Assembly (NCBI GenBank): GCA_028287185.1
Contig: JAQBQD010000001.1
Location: 1 to 40,494 of the forward strand
DNA length: 40,494 nucleotides
Source: Gemmatimonadota bacterium
GTDB taxonomy: Bacteria; Gemmatimonadota; Gemmatimonadetes; Longimicrobiales; Longimicrobiaceae
Direction of reading: 5' to 3'
The notes below the pieces were generated by a model, which saw nothing but the letters and a program-made list of their open reading frames with translations, ran no database searches and was not told the DNA's origin. Shown here in pieces: positions 23,999 through 32,473 of the stretch; the first letter of the stretch is position 1; the number at the start of each line of letters is the position of its first letter. The translations under genes were made by a program, and so were the position numbers.

Positions 23999-25464
23999 GC
24001 GGCGCCCAGCTTCGCGCGGACGCGCTCGGCCACCTGCGTGGGCTCGGCGCGCGAGCCGGAGCGCTCCATCACCTGCGCCACCAGGAAGCCCATCAGCCGG
24101 TCCTCGCCGGCGCGCACGCGGGCGGCCTCGTCCGGGTGGTCGGCCAGCACCTGGTCCACCCAGGCGTCCACCGCCCCGGCGTCGCGCACGGGGATCAGCC
24201 CTTCGTCGGCCACGATCTGCGCGGCGGGCTTGCCGGTGGCCAGCATCCGCGCGAACACCCGGCGTGCCAGCTCGCGGCTCAGGATGCCGCCGCTCACCAT
24301 CGCCAGGAGCTGCGCCAGGTCCTGCGGGCGCACGGGGAACTCCACCACGCGTCCGCCGGACGCGTCCAGCGCCGCACGCACGTCGCCCATCACCCAGGCG
24401 GCCGCCTCGCGGGGGTCGGCGCCCGAGCGGGCGACGGCTTCGAAGTAGTCCGCGAAGTCGCGCCCGCCCGTGACCGCGGCGGCATGCTCCGGCGGAAGGC
24501 CGTAGTCGTCCACGAATCGCTGGCTGCGCGCGCCGGGAAGCTGCGGCTGCCCCAGCTCCAGCGACCGCAGCCACGCATCGTCCAGCACCAGCGGCGGCAG
24601 GTCCGGCTCCGGCATCCACCAGTCCGCCGGTCTTTCCGCCTCTGCCGTCGCCCGCGCCTGGCCCAGGTTCCCGTCCCACTCCAGCGCCCGGTGCTCCACC
24701 CGTCCGCCGGCCGCCAGCACGCCGCGCTGGCGCGCCACCTCGCCCTCCACGGCCGCCGCCAGCCCGTCCAGCGAGTCCAGGCCGCGGATCGTGGTCCCTC
24801 CGCCGGGCCGGCCTCCGTCGCGCAGCGAGACGCTGCAGTCCAGGCGCATGGAGCCCTCCGCCATGCTGCACCCGCTCACCTCCAGGTACTCCAGCGCCTG
24901 CCGCAGCCGCACCACGAAAGCCCGCGCCTCGGGGGCGGAGGCCAGGGTGGGCTCGGTGACGATCTCCAGCAGCGGGAAGCCGGCGCGGTTCAGGTCCACC
25001 GCGGTGGCGCCGGGCACGCGGCCCTGCTGCGCCTGGCCCGCGTCCTCGCCCAGGTGCATGCGGGCGAGGGCGATGCGCCGAGCTCCGCCGTCCGCCCCCG
25101 GCACCTCCAGCGAGCCGCCGGTGGCCAGCGGCGAGGCGCGCTGGGTGATGCGGTAGCCCTTGGGCAGGGCGGGATCGAAGGCATGGCGCCGATCGAACGC
25201 CGAGGTGCGGTTTACCCGCGCGCCCAGCCCCAGCGCCGTGCGGCACGCCATCTCCACGGCCTCGCCGTTCAGCACCGGCAGTGCACCGGGCAGGCCCATG
25301 CAGACGGGGCAGACCTGCGTGTTGGGCGGCACGCCGAGCTCCGCCCGGCAGGCGCAGAACAGCTTCGCCCGCGTGCGGAGCTGCACGTGCACCTCCAGCC
25401 CGATCACCGCCTCCGCAGCCGAGTCCGCGGCCGGTTTCACCGTCGATCCAGCCGGCGCGCTCAT
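23995..25464 (-). CDS. gatB: GatB-type amidotransferase subunit B, divergent
   Basis: A 489-aa homolog of GatB, the kinase subunit that activates the acid on mischarged Glu-tRNA(Gln) or Asp-tRNA(Asn). AVIGLEVHVQL (19-29), the zinc cysteines C37, C39, C52 and C55, DLNRAGFPLLEIVTEP and the C-terminal tRNA-binding domain are present. Several catalytic-region motifs depart from consensus: RMHLGEDAG (135-143) in place of RLHMEEDAGK, TTIRGLDSL in place of the KNLNSF segment, and PADWWMPEPDL in place of DYRYFPEPDL. ATG 25464 overlaps the gatA stop (ATGA). It is certainly GatB-related; activity is doubtful. Confidence 0.9.
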   Translation of the reverse strand: MSAPAGSTVKPAADSAAEAVIGLEVHVQLRTRAKLFCACRAELGVPPNTQVCPVCMGLPGALPVLNGEAVEMACRTALGLGARVNRTSAFDRRHAFDPALPKGYRITQRASPLATGGSLEVPGADGGARRIALARMHLGEDAGQAQQGRVPGATAVDLNRAGFPLLEIVTEPTLASAPEARAFVVRLRQALEYLEVSGCSMAEGSMRLDCSVSLRDGGRPGGGTTIRGLDSLDGLAAAVEGEVARQRGVLAAGGRVEHRALEWDGNLGQARATAEAERPADWWMPEPDLPPLVLDDAWLRSLELGQPQLPGARSQRFVDDYGLPPEHAAAVTGGRDFADYFEAVARSGADPREAAAWVMGDVRAALDASGGRVVEFPVRPQDLAQLLAMVSGGILSRELARRVFARMLATGKPAAQIVADEGLIPVRDAGAVDAWVDQVLADHPDEAARVRAGEDRLMGFLVAQVMERSGSRAEPTQVAERVRAKLGAA

Positions 25465-26948
25465 GCCGGCACCTCCACGAGCAGCGGCCGGGGCGGCGCG
25501 GTTTCCAGCGCCAGTGCGCGCTCCAGCGCGTCCGCCATGCGCACCAGGCGCGGCTCGCTCCACGCGGGGCCCATCAGCTGTCCCCCCACCGGAAGCCCTT
25601 CCGCGAAGCCGATGGGCAGCGACAGCGCGGGAGTGCCGGCCAGGCTGGCGGCTACGGTGAATGCGTGGGATGCGTGCATGTGGGCCGGATCGGCCGACCC
25701 GCCGAGGCGGAATGCCGGCGTCGGCGTCGTGGGCGTGAACAGCGCGTCCACGCCGCCCGCGAACACGGCGTCCAGCTCCCGCACGAGCAGCCCGCGCACC
25801 CGCCGGGCGCGGTCCAGGCGCCCGTCCGGGTCGGCGGAGAGCAGCAGCGTGCCCAGGACGATGCGGAGCCGCGCCTCGGCGCCGAAGAGGGCACGGGTTC
25901 CCTCGTACACGGCCTCGCGCGACGCCGCGCCGCGCGCGCGCGTGCCGAACCGCGCGCCGTCGTAGCGCGCCAGGCTGGACGCCGCCTCGGCGGACGAGAG
26001 CAGGTGGTACGCGGCGACGGCGTGCGCGGTCTGCGGCAGCGGCACGTCGCGGATGACGGCCCCGAGCGCTTTCAGTCGATCCACCGCGGCCCGGCAGAGC
26101 CGTTCGACGCGCGGGTCCAGCCCGGCGGCGAAATGCTCCGCGGGGACGCCGATCGTCATCCCCCGCACGTCGTGCCCCAGAGCGGCCACCAGGTCGGGGG
26201 CGGCGCGCTCGGCGGACGTGCCGTCGCGCGGGTCGTGGCCGGCGACGCGCTCCAGCAGCAGCGCGGCGTCCCCCACCGTCCGCCCGAAGACGCCGACGGT
26301 GTCGAGCGAGGGCGCCAGCGCCGCCATCCCGTAGCGCGAGACCATCCCGCAGGTGGGCCTGATGCCGACCACGCCGCAGAAGGCCGCCGGCTGGCGCACG
26401 CCGCCGCCGGTGTCGGTCCCCAGCGCGAACGGCACGATGCCCGCCGCAACTGCCGCCGCGGCGCCGCCCGCGCTTCCGCCGGCGACACGCTGGCGGTCGT
26501 GCGGGTTGCGGGTGGGGCCGAAGGCGGAGGCCTCGGTGGAGCACCCCATCGCGAACTCGTCCAGGTTCGCCTTGCCCACGACGGTCGCTCCGGCATCCAC
26601 CACCCGGCGCACCGCGGTGGCGTCGAAGGGCGGCACGTACGCCTCCAGCAGCCGCGAGCCGCACGTGGTGGGGAAGTCGATGGTGGAGAGATTGTCGCCG
26701 ACGGCGACAGGAACGCCCGCCAGCGGCCGGTGGGCGCCTTGTCGGGAGTTGTCCGCCTCGCCGTTCAGCGCGCGATCCGCGGCGCGATCGAAGTCCACGG
26801 ACACGAAGGCATGCAGCGGCGCGGCGCCCGCGTCCCACGCCTCGCGCACGCGCTCCGCGGCGGCGACCAGCTCCACCGCGCGCGCCTGGCCCACGTTGAC
26901 CGCCCGCGCCAGCTCCGCGCCCGAGCGCCGCTCGTACGGCGCCGTCAT
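25461..26948 (-). CDS. gatA: GatA-type amidase subunit lacking catalytic residues
   Basis: A 495-aa amidase-signature protein closest to GatA (GCSTEASAFGPTRNP, AAFCGVVGIRPTCGMVSRYG). In active GatA a Lys, a cis-Ser and a nucleophilic Ser form the glutaminase centre. Here the Lys position is Gly (LAGVPVAVGDNLS, G84) and the nucleophile position is Gly (GTDTGGGVRQP, G183). The cis-Ser (VAGGSAGG, S159) remains, 24 residues before G183 as in known enzymes. Frame and surrounding sequence are intact, so this is substitution, not a frameshift. Overlaps both gatC and gatB by ATGA. It probably cannot release ammonia from glutamine. Confidence 0.92.
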   Translation of the reverse strand: MTAPYERRSGAELARAVNVGQARAVELVAAAERVREAWDAGAAPLHAFVSVDFDRAADRALNGEADNSRQGAHRPLAGVPVAVGDNLSTIDFPTTCGSRLLEAYVPPFDATAVRRVVDAGATVVGKANLDEFAMGCSTEASAFGPTRNPHDRQRVAGGSAGGAAAAVAAGIVPFALGTDTGGGVRQPAAFCGVVGIRPTCGMVSRYGMAALAPSLDTVGVFGRTVGDAALLLERVAGHDPRDGTSAERAAPDLVAALGHDVRGMTIGVPAEHFAAGLDPRVERLCRAAVDRLKALGAVIRDVPLPQTAHAVAAYHLLSSAEAASSLARYDGARFGTRARGAASREAVYEGTRALFGAEARLRIVLGTLLLSADPDGRLDRARRVRGLLVRELDAVFAGGVDALFTPTTPTPAFRLGGSADPAHMHASHAFTVAASLAGTPALSLPIGFAEGLPVGGQLMGPAWSEPRLVRMADALERALALETAPPRPLLVEVPA

Positions 26949-27376
26949 TCCCCGCCCTCCGAGGCGCGGCCGCCCTCGACCGCGTCCGTCTCCGCCGACA
27001 CGGGGCGCCAGGCCAGCGCGGGCCCGTCCAGAGCGCCGCCGGCGGCCAGGTTGGGGAGGAGGATGCCGGGCGAGTCCAGGCGTGGAGCTTTCGCCTCGGT
27101 CGACGCGTGCGGGACGAGGAAGAAGCCGTCGCGCCATTCCGGGGCGACGGCTTCCGGGGGAAGCAGCAGGGGATCGGGCAGCGCGCCGGCGTCGCGGAAG
27201 CGCGCGCGCTCCGGCCCGGGGCCCGCGAACGGCACGGGGCGCTCCGTGACCGGGCCGGTGCCGCCCAGCGCCGGCAGCGCGTCCAGCTCCGCGCACATCC
27301 GCTCGGCCTCGGCGGTGGTGACGGGGATTCGCGCGAGGGCCGCGGCGCGGAGGACCTGGTGGGGCGATACGGTCAT
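26945..27376 (-). CDS. gatC: GatC-like amidotransferase subunit with extended tail
   Basis: A 143-aa protein. VLRAAALARIPVTTAEAERM matches the GatC helix, and the region near 68-103 (PVTERPVPFAG to RDGFFLVPHAS) matches the GatC strand that wraps between GatA and GatB. GatC is usually near 95-100 aa; here about 40 extra residues follow. The opening HQVLRAAALARI lacks some usual charged positions. ATG 27376; stop overlaps the gatA start. It is the first gene of gatC-gatA-gatB-hydrolase. Confidence 0.83.
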   Translation of the reverse strand: MTVSPHQVLRAAALARIPVTTAEAERMCAELDALPALGGTGPVTERPVPFAGPGPERARFRDAGALPDPLLLPPEAVAPEWRDGFFLVPHASTEAKAPRLDSPGILLPNLAAGGALDGPALAWRPVSAETDAVEGGRASEGGE

Positions 27377-27405
27377 TCGCGCGCGCGCTCCGTCCGATGA
27401 GGAAG

Positions 27406-28011
27406 CTAGGGTGTGTATCCCGCCGGCGTGTCGCGGGGGACGGTGCGGACGGGCAGCGGAACGGAGCGCCACTGCTCGCCCCCGGTTCCCGCGCCGATCA
27501 GCGCCCCCAGCCCGGTCGTGGTGAGCGTGATCGGGAGCGCGAGCAGCACCGCGATCCCCTTGCCGGTGATGTCGATCGAGCACTCGCCGCATCCTGGGTT
27601 GCCGGAGTCCGCCAGCGAGCCCAGCGCGAACCCCACGACGCTGGTCGCGATCCCGACCATGAGCCCCACCTTGGCGCCTTTCCGCATCCCGGCGCCCCCG
27701 GTGCGGCCCTGGCTCACCTCCAGGCGCCGCACGGCGTCGGGGGCAATCGTGAGCGGATCGCCGTCCCGGGACGCGATGGAGATGCGCGAGCCATTCGCCA
27801 GCAGCAGCGTGCCGGTCACGCGGCGGTCGCGCGCCGAGTCCTGCGTCACACGCACCCACGTGCCCACGCGTAGCGGCGTGCCGTACAGCGCGGTCCGGTC
27901 GGGCGATGGCGCAGGCACCGCGACGGCCGTGGAGTCCTGCGCGCGGACGACGGTCGAAGCCGTGGACAGCACGAAGAGGGCCAGCGTCAGTGGGGCGGCG
28001 AGCTTGCGCAT
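27406..28011 (-). CDS. Secreted glycine-zipper protein, copy 1
   Basis: A 201-aa protein with a signal peptide that ends VVRA before QDS. The mature part has a beta-rich region (GTWVRVTQDS, GTLLLANGSRISI, DAVRRLEVSQGR). Then come two hydrophobic Gly-rich segments (GLMVGIATSVVGFALGSLAD and ITLTTTGLGALIGAGTGG) around a CGEC pair. It ends in WRSVPLPVRTVP. Function unknown; it could be a membrane-inserting envelope protein. A homologous second copy lies just upstream. Lies 29 nt before gatC on the same strand. No good ribosome site. Confidence 0.8.
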   Translation of the reverse strand: MRKLAAPLTLALFVLSTASTVVRAQDSTAVAVPAPSPDRTALYGTPLRVGTWVRVTQDSARDRRVTGTLLLANGSRISIASRDGDPLTIAPDAVRRLEVSQGRTGGAGMRKGAKVGLMVGIATSVVGFALGSLADSGNPGCGECSIDITGKGIAVLLALPITLTTTGLGALIGAGTGGEQWRSVPLPVRTVPRDTPAGYTP

Positions 28012-28324
28012 GGGACGGGTCCGTGGATGGAAGGATGGATCGGCCGCAGGGCTGCGCGCCGATGCCTCTGGATGACGGCTGCGATACGAATCCGCGAGCC
28101 TGGCCCGCGGCCTTGCCACGACGACTGCGCACGATTCGATCGGATTTTCATCCGCCGCCGACCTGATCGTCCGGCGCGCCGCTCTGCACGGCGACGCCGG
28201 AGGGTGCCTCCGCCGAAGGCCGGTCCGATGGTTCGCGGACGCCGGGTGCACGGTCCCGGGACCGCGCCTCACGGAGAACATCCGCCCGATCGACCGCTCG
28301 CCGGCGATGCTTTCGGCCTGCCGA
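28012..28324. other. Gene-free stretch between the two paralogs
   Basis: About 310 bp. No convincing promoter, hairpin or frame with protein character. It is the upstream region of copy 1 and the tail of the frameshifted copy 2 in the alternative frame (stop at 28269). Confidence 0.5.
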
Positions 28325-28919
28325 TCAGCGCGTGCCGCCCGCAGGCTCCGTCGACGGCGCGGTGCGCACGGGGCCGTGGACCCGGTTCCAGCGCTCGCCC
28401 GGGTGGATGCCCCCGATCACGCCGCCGACCAGCGTGGTGAGGCCGGCCAGCGGCACGGCGGCGAGCAGCGCCAGGCCCTTGCCGTCGACGAAGCAGTCCC
28501 TGCAGTCCTCGTCCCTGTCCGAGATCGCGCCCACGGCCAGCAGCGCGGCGCCGGCCACCGCCCACCAGCAGGCCGCGCCCGGCACCATGAATCACGCCTT
28601 CGCCGGGAGTCCGCCGGCCGTCGCTGGTCTCCACCCGCTCCACCGCTCCCGCCGACACCGTCGACGGGTCGCGGCCCGGCGATCGGGCGACGGAAAGCTG
28701 GACCGAGTCGGCCAGCCGCAGCGGACCCACCAGGTGCCGGGGCTCCAGCTCGCCCTGCGTCACGCGCACCAGCGTGCCCACCGGCAGCAGCGTGGCGGCG
28801 CGCGCGGTGGGCGGCGCGTCCGGGAAGATGACGTTGGCCGAGTCCTGCGCGTGTGCCGTCGCGGCGGTCGCGAGCAGCACGACCAGGGAGAGTGCAAGGC
28901 GTGGGGTCGAACGGTTCAT
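28325..28919 (-). pseudogene. Secreted glycine-zipper protein, copy 2, frameshifted
   Basis: Starts at 28919 with a signal peptide (LALSLVVLLATAATAHA then QDS) and follows copy 1 through LPVGTLVRVTQGE, ERVETSDGRR and GAGRGLLVG. Near 28560-28566, in a G-rich run, the homology moves to the next frame. That frame continues with AVAGAALLAVGAISD, DCRDC, LAGLTTLVGGVIGG and GPVRTAPSTEPAGGTR, matching the C-terminus of copy 1, and stops at 28325. A single missing base would explain it. Either the gene is broken or the assembly has an indel. Unrepaired, the upstream frame stops at 28269 with an unrelated Arg/Gly-rich end. Confidence 0.75.
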
Positions 28920-29360
28920 GGAAGAGGCTGGTGTCGGGGAAGGTGGACGCGTCTCGATCCGGCGGACGGGGCCGCGGGCACGGATCGCCAGCGCGTGCGA
29001 CCACGGCGATGGGGGTTCCTGCGGCGCGGGAAGATCCACGCTCACGGAAGCGATCCGCGGCGGGCGGAAGCCCGCCACCGCGTGCCGGCGAGGCGCACGG
29101 GCGGGGCTGCGCGGCGCGGATCCGCCGACGGTGGAATCGGACGCAACCGCGACCGGTTCCGTGGATGGAACGATGCGCACGGCCGAACCTGTCGGCAGCG
29201 CGAAGCCAGGCGCGGACGCTACGGGCGCGGGCGAGGACGCGGCGAAGGCGGAGTCGATCGGGGCAGCAGAGCCGGCGGGGAGCGGCGCCGAGCCCTGCGT
29301 GAGGGCTGGCGTCGACGCGGCGGGAAGGATCGGGATGGCCAGCGGGAGCAGTCGGCGCAT
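28920..29360 (-). pseudogene. Possible third, decayed secreted paralog
   Basis: From ATG 29360 a frame with a signal-peptide-like start (MRRLLPLAIPILPAASTPAL) and coding-like codon use runs to 28920. There it enters copy 2 without a stop codon. LPTGSAVRIV recalls the LPVGTLVRVT segment of the paralogs, but the Gly-rich membrane part is missing. It may be a truncated copy or chance. The remaining 29361-29681 holds only the terminator. Confidence 0.3.
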
Positions 29361-29498
29361 CGGCGGATGGAGGGGCGCGGAGGATCGTCTTCGTCCTGCC
29401 CTCAATCTGCCGCCCCGCACCGGGAAGCCGCGCGCCGCCGGAGACGCAGCCGCCGCCCGCCGACGACGTAGCGCCGCCGCACATCCATCGAACGCGAA

Positions 29499-29527
29499 CG
29501 GGGAAGGACGGATGCCGTCCTTCCCCG
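29499..29527 (-). terminator. Terminator downstream of pcrA
   Basis: A 13-bp perfect stem (29499-29511 with 29515-29527) with a 3-nt loop, about 155 nt after the pcrA stop. No long U-tract. Confidence 0.65.
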
Positions 29528-29681
29528 CTCGCCGGACCTACGACCCCTCCGTCGCTCGGCCGATGTATGGAACCGGAGGCCTACGAGCCGCCGGGGGAGA
29601 GGAGTCGAGGCAGATGCTGGACGTCTCCGTATCGCCGAACGGGCTGGAATCCGCCGCCCGACGCACGGGATTGGATGCGGC

Positions 29682-32063
29682 TCAGTCCCAGTCGCGCTCC
29701 AGGTTGGCGTATTTCAGCATCAGCGTCTTGCGGCCGATGGAGTCGAAGTCGATCACGGCCTTCACCTCGGTGCCGACGCCCGTTAGCTCCACGACGGTTC
29801 CGGGACCGAAGGACGGGTGGCGGACCCGCGCGCCCTTGTTCATCGAGGGCTCCTCCTGCGAGTCCGAGTAATCCACCTGGTAGCTGGGGTCCGCCGCCTC
29901 GCGGCGCACGGGCGGGGGCGGGGTGCCGCGCCGCAGCGCAGGCGAGTCCTCGGACTCGAAGCCCAGCGAGCCGAAGCCGCTGAAGCCCAGGCGCTGGCTG
30001 CGGCTCTGCAGGCCGGACGACGCGCTACGCCACGGACGCTGGTACGTGGGCGACGCGCGCTCCACCGCCGGCGAGCGGCGCAGCTCCAGCAGGTCCTTGG
30101 GAAGGTCCTCCAAGAAGCGCGAGGGCGCGGACGCCATCCAGTCGCGGCCGTGGCGGCGGCGGCGGGCGTAGGCCAGGTAGAGCTTGCGCTCGGCCCGCGT
30201 GATGCCCACGTAGAAGAGGCGGCGCTCCTCCTCCATCTGGTCCTTCTCGTCCAGCGTGCGCGAGTGGGGGAACAGCCCGTCCTCCAGCCCGGTGATGAAG
30301 ACGAAGGGAAACTCCAGCCCCTTCGCGTTGTGCATCGTCATCAGGGGGATGGCGTCCGCGTCGGGGTCGTGCTGGTCCACGTCCGCCACCAGGGCCACGT
30401 GGGCCAGGAACAGGTCGATGGCGCGCGGCGACGTCTCGCCCATCTCCTCCAGCTCCATCATCAGCTCCGGGTCCTCGCCCCGCAGGCGCGACTCCAGGTC
30501 GGCGGCGCCGGCGATCAGCTCGTGCAGGTTCTCCACCCGCTCCTCGCCCTCAGCCCCCTCCTCGCGCAGCGACTCCAGCAGCCCCGCCTCGCTCACCAGG
30601 TCGCGCAGCAGGTCGCCCAGCGGATGCCCGCGCTCGGCCAGCGCCGCGTGCTTGCGGACCAGCGCCGCCATCTTGGGCAGCGCCTTGGCCGCGCCGCCCT
30701 TGATGCCGTCCACGTACTCGGCTTGCTCCGCCGCCGCCAGCAGCGACAGGCGCCGCGCCGACGCGTGCTCGGCCAGCCGCGCCACGCTGGCGTCGCCGAT
30801 GCCGCGCCGGGGCACGTTCACCACGCGCAGGAACGCCTCGTCCGCCGCCGGGTTGGCCACCAGCCGCAGGTAGGCCAGCGCGTCCTTCACCTCGCGGCGC
30901 TCGTAGAAGCGCGTGCCGCCGATCAGGCGGTACGGCATGCCCCAGCGCTTGAACGCCTCCTCCATGGAGCGGGACTGCGAGTTGGTGCGGTACAGCACCA
31001 CGAAGTCGCGCAGGGTGAGCTGCGCATCGTCCTCCATCCGGGCGCGCACCTCGGCCGCCACCCACTCCGCCTCGTCGGCCTCGTCCGCCGCCTCCACCAG
31101 CGTCAGCGCCTCGCCGGCGGCGGCCTCCGTGCGCAAGGTCTTGCCCTTGCGGCGAAGGTTCTGGGCGATCACGTGGTTGGCCGCGTCCAGGATCGTCTTC
31201 GTCGAGCGGTAGTTGCGCTCCAGGCGAACCGTGCGCGCCGTGGGGAAGTCCTTCTCGAAGTCCAGGATGTTGCGGATGTCCGCACCCCGCCACCCGTAGA
31301 TGCTCTGGTCGTCGTCGCCCACCACGAACAGGTTCTCCGGCGCCACCTCCTTGGCCAGGAGCTGGAGGAGGACGTACTGCGCGCGGTTGGTGTCCTGGTA
31401 CTCGTCCACCAGCACGAAGGGAAAGCGGTCGCGGTAGCGCTCCAGCACGTGCGGATGCGTGCGGAACAGCTCCACCGGCTTCACCAGCAGGTCGTCGAAG
31501 TCGAACGCGTTGGCGTCGTGCAGGGCGCGCTGGTAGCGCTCGTACACCTCCGCCGTCTTCTTCTCGAACACGTCCACGGCCGCCGCCTGGAACGCCTCGA
31601 CGGACGTCAGCTCGTTCTTCGCCTTGCTGATGGCGGCCTGGAAGCCCTTGGGCGGCCAGCGCTTGGGGTCCAGCTGCATCTCGTCGCGCACGATGCGCTT
31701 CACCAGGCTCTCCTGGTCGCCCGCGTCGTAGATCATGAAGTTCGGCGCCCACCCCAGCCGCGTCGCGTCGCGGCGAAGGATGCGCACCCCGATGGCGTGG
31801 AAGGTGCCCATCCACATGCCCGTGGGCTCGCGGCCCAGGATCTTGCGGATGCGCTCGCGCATCTCGCCCGCCGCCTTGTTGGTGAAGGTGAGCGAGAGGA
31901 TCTGCGCCGGGTCCACCCCCTGCTCGTCGATCAGCCACGCGATGCGCGTGGTCAGCACGCGCGTCTTGCCCGAGCCCGCGCCGGCCAGCACCAGCATGGG
32001 CCCCTCGAAGTGCTCGGTGGCCTCGCGCTGCTCCGGGTTCAGGTGCGACAGGTCGACGGACAT
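29682..32063 (-). CDS. pcrA: ATP-dependent DNA helicase PcrA/UvrD
   Basis: A 793-aa superfamily 1A helicase that moves 3'-5' in excision and mismatch repair and replication restart. LAGAGSGKTR (Walker A, 26-35), LSLTFTNKAAGEM (Ia), FDFDDLL, VLVDEYQDTN (II), VVGDDDQSIYGWRGAD (III), LERNYRSTKTIL (IV), MTMHNAKGLEFPFVF (V) and YVGITRAERKLYLAYA (VI) are all present. The C-terminal KGARVRHPSFGPGTVVEL is the Tudor-like RNA polymerase-binding domain of PcrA. Start ATG 32063; a longer frame is open upstream but reads through the likely promoter. Confidence 0.97.
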   Translation of the reverse strand: MSVDLSHLNPEQREATEHFEGPMLVLAGAGSGKTRVLTTRIAWLIDEQGVDPAQILSLTFTNKAAGEMRERIRKILGREPTGMWMGTFHAIGVRILRRDATRLGWAPNFMIYDAGDQESLVKRIVRDEMQLDPKRWPPKGFQAAISKAKNELTSVEAFQAAAVDVFEKKTAEVYERYQRALHDANAFDFDDLLVKPVELFRTHPHVLERYRDRFPFVLVDEYQDTNRAQYVLLQLLAKEVAPENLFVVGDDDQSIYGWRGADIRNILDFEKDFPTARTVRLERNYRSTKTILDAANHVIAQNLRRKGKTLRTEAAAGEALTLVEAADEADEAEWVAAEVRARMEDDAQLTLRDFVVLYRTNSQSRSMEEAFKRWGMPYRLIGGTRFYERREVKDALAYLRLVANPAADEAFLRVVNVPRRGIGDASVARLAEHASARRLSLLAAAEQAEYVDGIKGGAAKALPKMAALVRKHAALAERGHPLGDLLRDLVSEAGLLESLREEGAEGEERVENLHELIAGAADLESRLRGEDPELMMELEEMGETSPRAIDLFLAHVALVADVDQHDPDADAIPLMTMHNAKGLEFPFVFITGLEDGLFPHSRTLDEKDQMEEERRLFYVGITRAERKLYLAYARRRRHGRDWMASAPSRFLEDLPKDLLELRRSPAVERASPTYQRPWRSASSGLQSRSQRLGFSGFGSLGFESEDSPALRRGTPPPPVRREAADPSYQVDYSDSQEEPSMNKGARVRHPSFGPGTVVELTGVGTEVKAVIDFDSIGRKTLMLKYANLERDWD

Positions 32064-32105
32064 GGCGGTGCGTGTCGTGGAACGGGTGGGTCGTTGCGAG
32101 CCGGA

Positions 32106-32111
32106 ATGATA
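32106..32111 (-). promoter_or_regulatory. Possible -10 element of pcrA
   Basis: TATCAT on the minus strand, 43 nt before the pcrA ATG. The hexamer 17 bp further upstream (TTCCCC) is a poor -35, so only the -10 is supported. Confidence 0.35.
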
Positions 32112-32231
32112 GCGCGCGGGACTTCGCAGGGGAACGGCGCGGAGGTCGATCGAAGGGGGTTCTCGGAAGGGCCGTGCTCGACGGAAGGACGGGCCCGGGG
32201 CGAATGCCCGCTTCGCGGTCACCGCGCTCTA

Positions 32232-32266
32232 TTTTGCCGGGAACGGTACGACTGTTCCCAGCAAAA
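32232..32266. repeat. Long inverted repeat upstream of pcrA
   Basis: Arms 32232-32244 and 32254-32266 (13 bp each, one mismatch that is a G-U pair in minus-strand RNA) surround 9 bp. The arms begin and end TTTTGC / GCAAAA and contain GGGAAC / GTTCCC. It lies between the terminator of the 47-aa peptide gene and the pcrA promoter region. It may be a regulator site or a hairpin. Confidence 0.55.
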
Positions 32267-32372
32267 CGGAGCCGGCCGGGAAACCGCCCCGTCCGTCTCC
32301 GCCCTTCGGGTCACGATCGCTTTCGCAACCGCTCGCCATCGGCCGCGACCTTCTCGTCCGATGCCGTGAATG

Positions 32373-32411
32373 CGAAGGGCCGCGCTCCTCGTGAGAAGAC
32401 GCGGCCCTTCG
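32373..32411 (-). terminator. Terminator of the RiPP-like precursor gene
   Basis: A 12-bp perfect stem (32373-32384 with 32400-32411) with a 15-nt loop, 63 nt after the stop of the 47-aa gene. It separates that gene from pcrA. No U-tract. Confidence 0.65.
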
Positions 32412-32473
32412 TTCCTCGCCCAGCGCGGCGACGGCCCCGCAGAGGGGGCAGCCCTACGCACCGGCCGGCGCGG

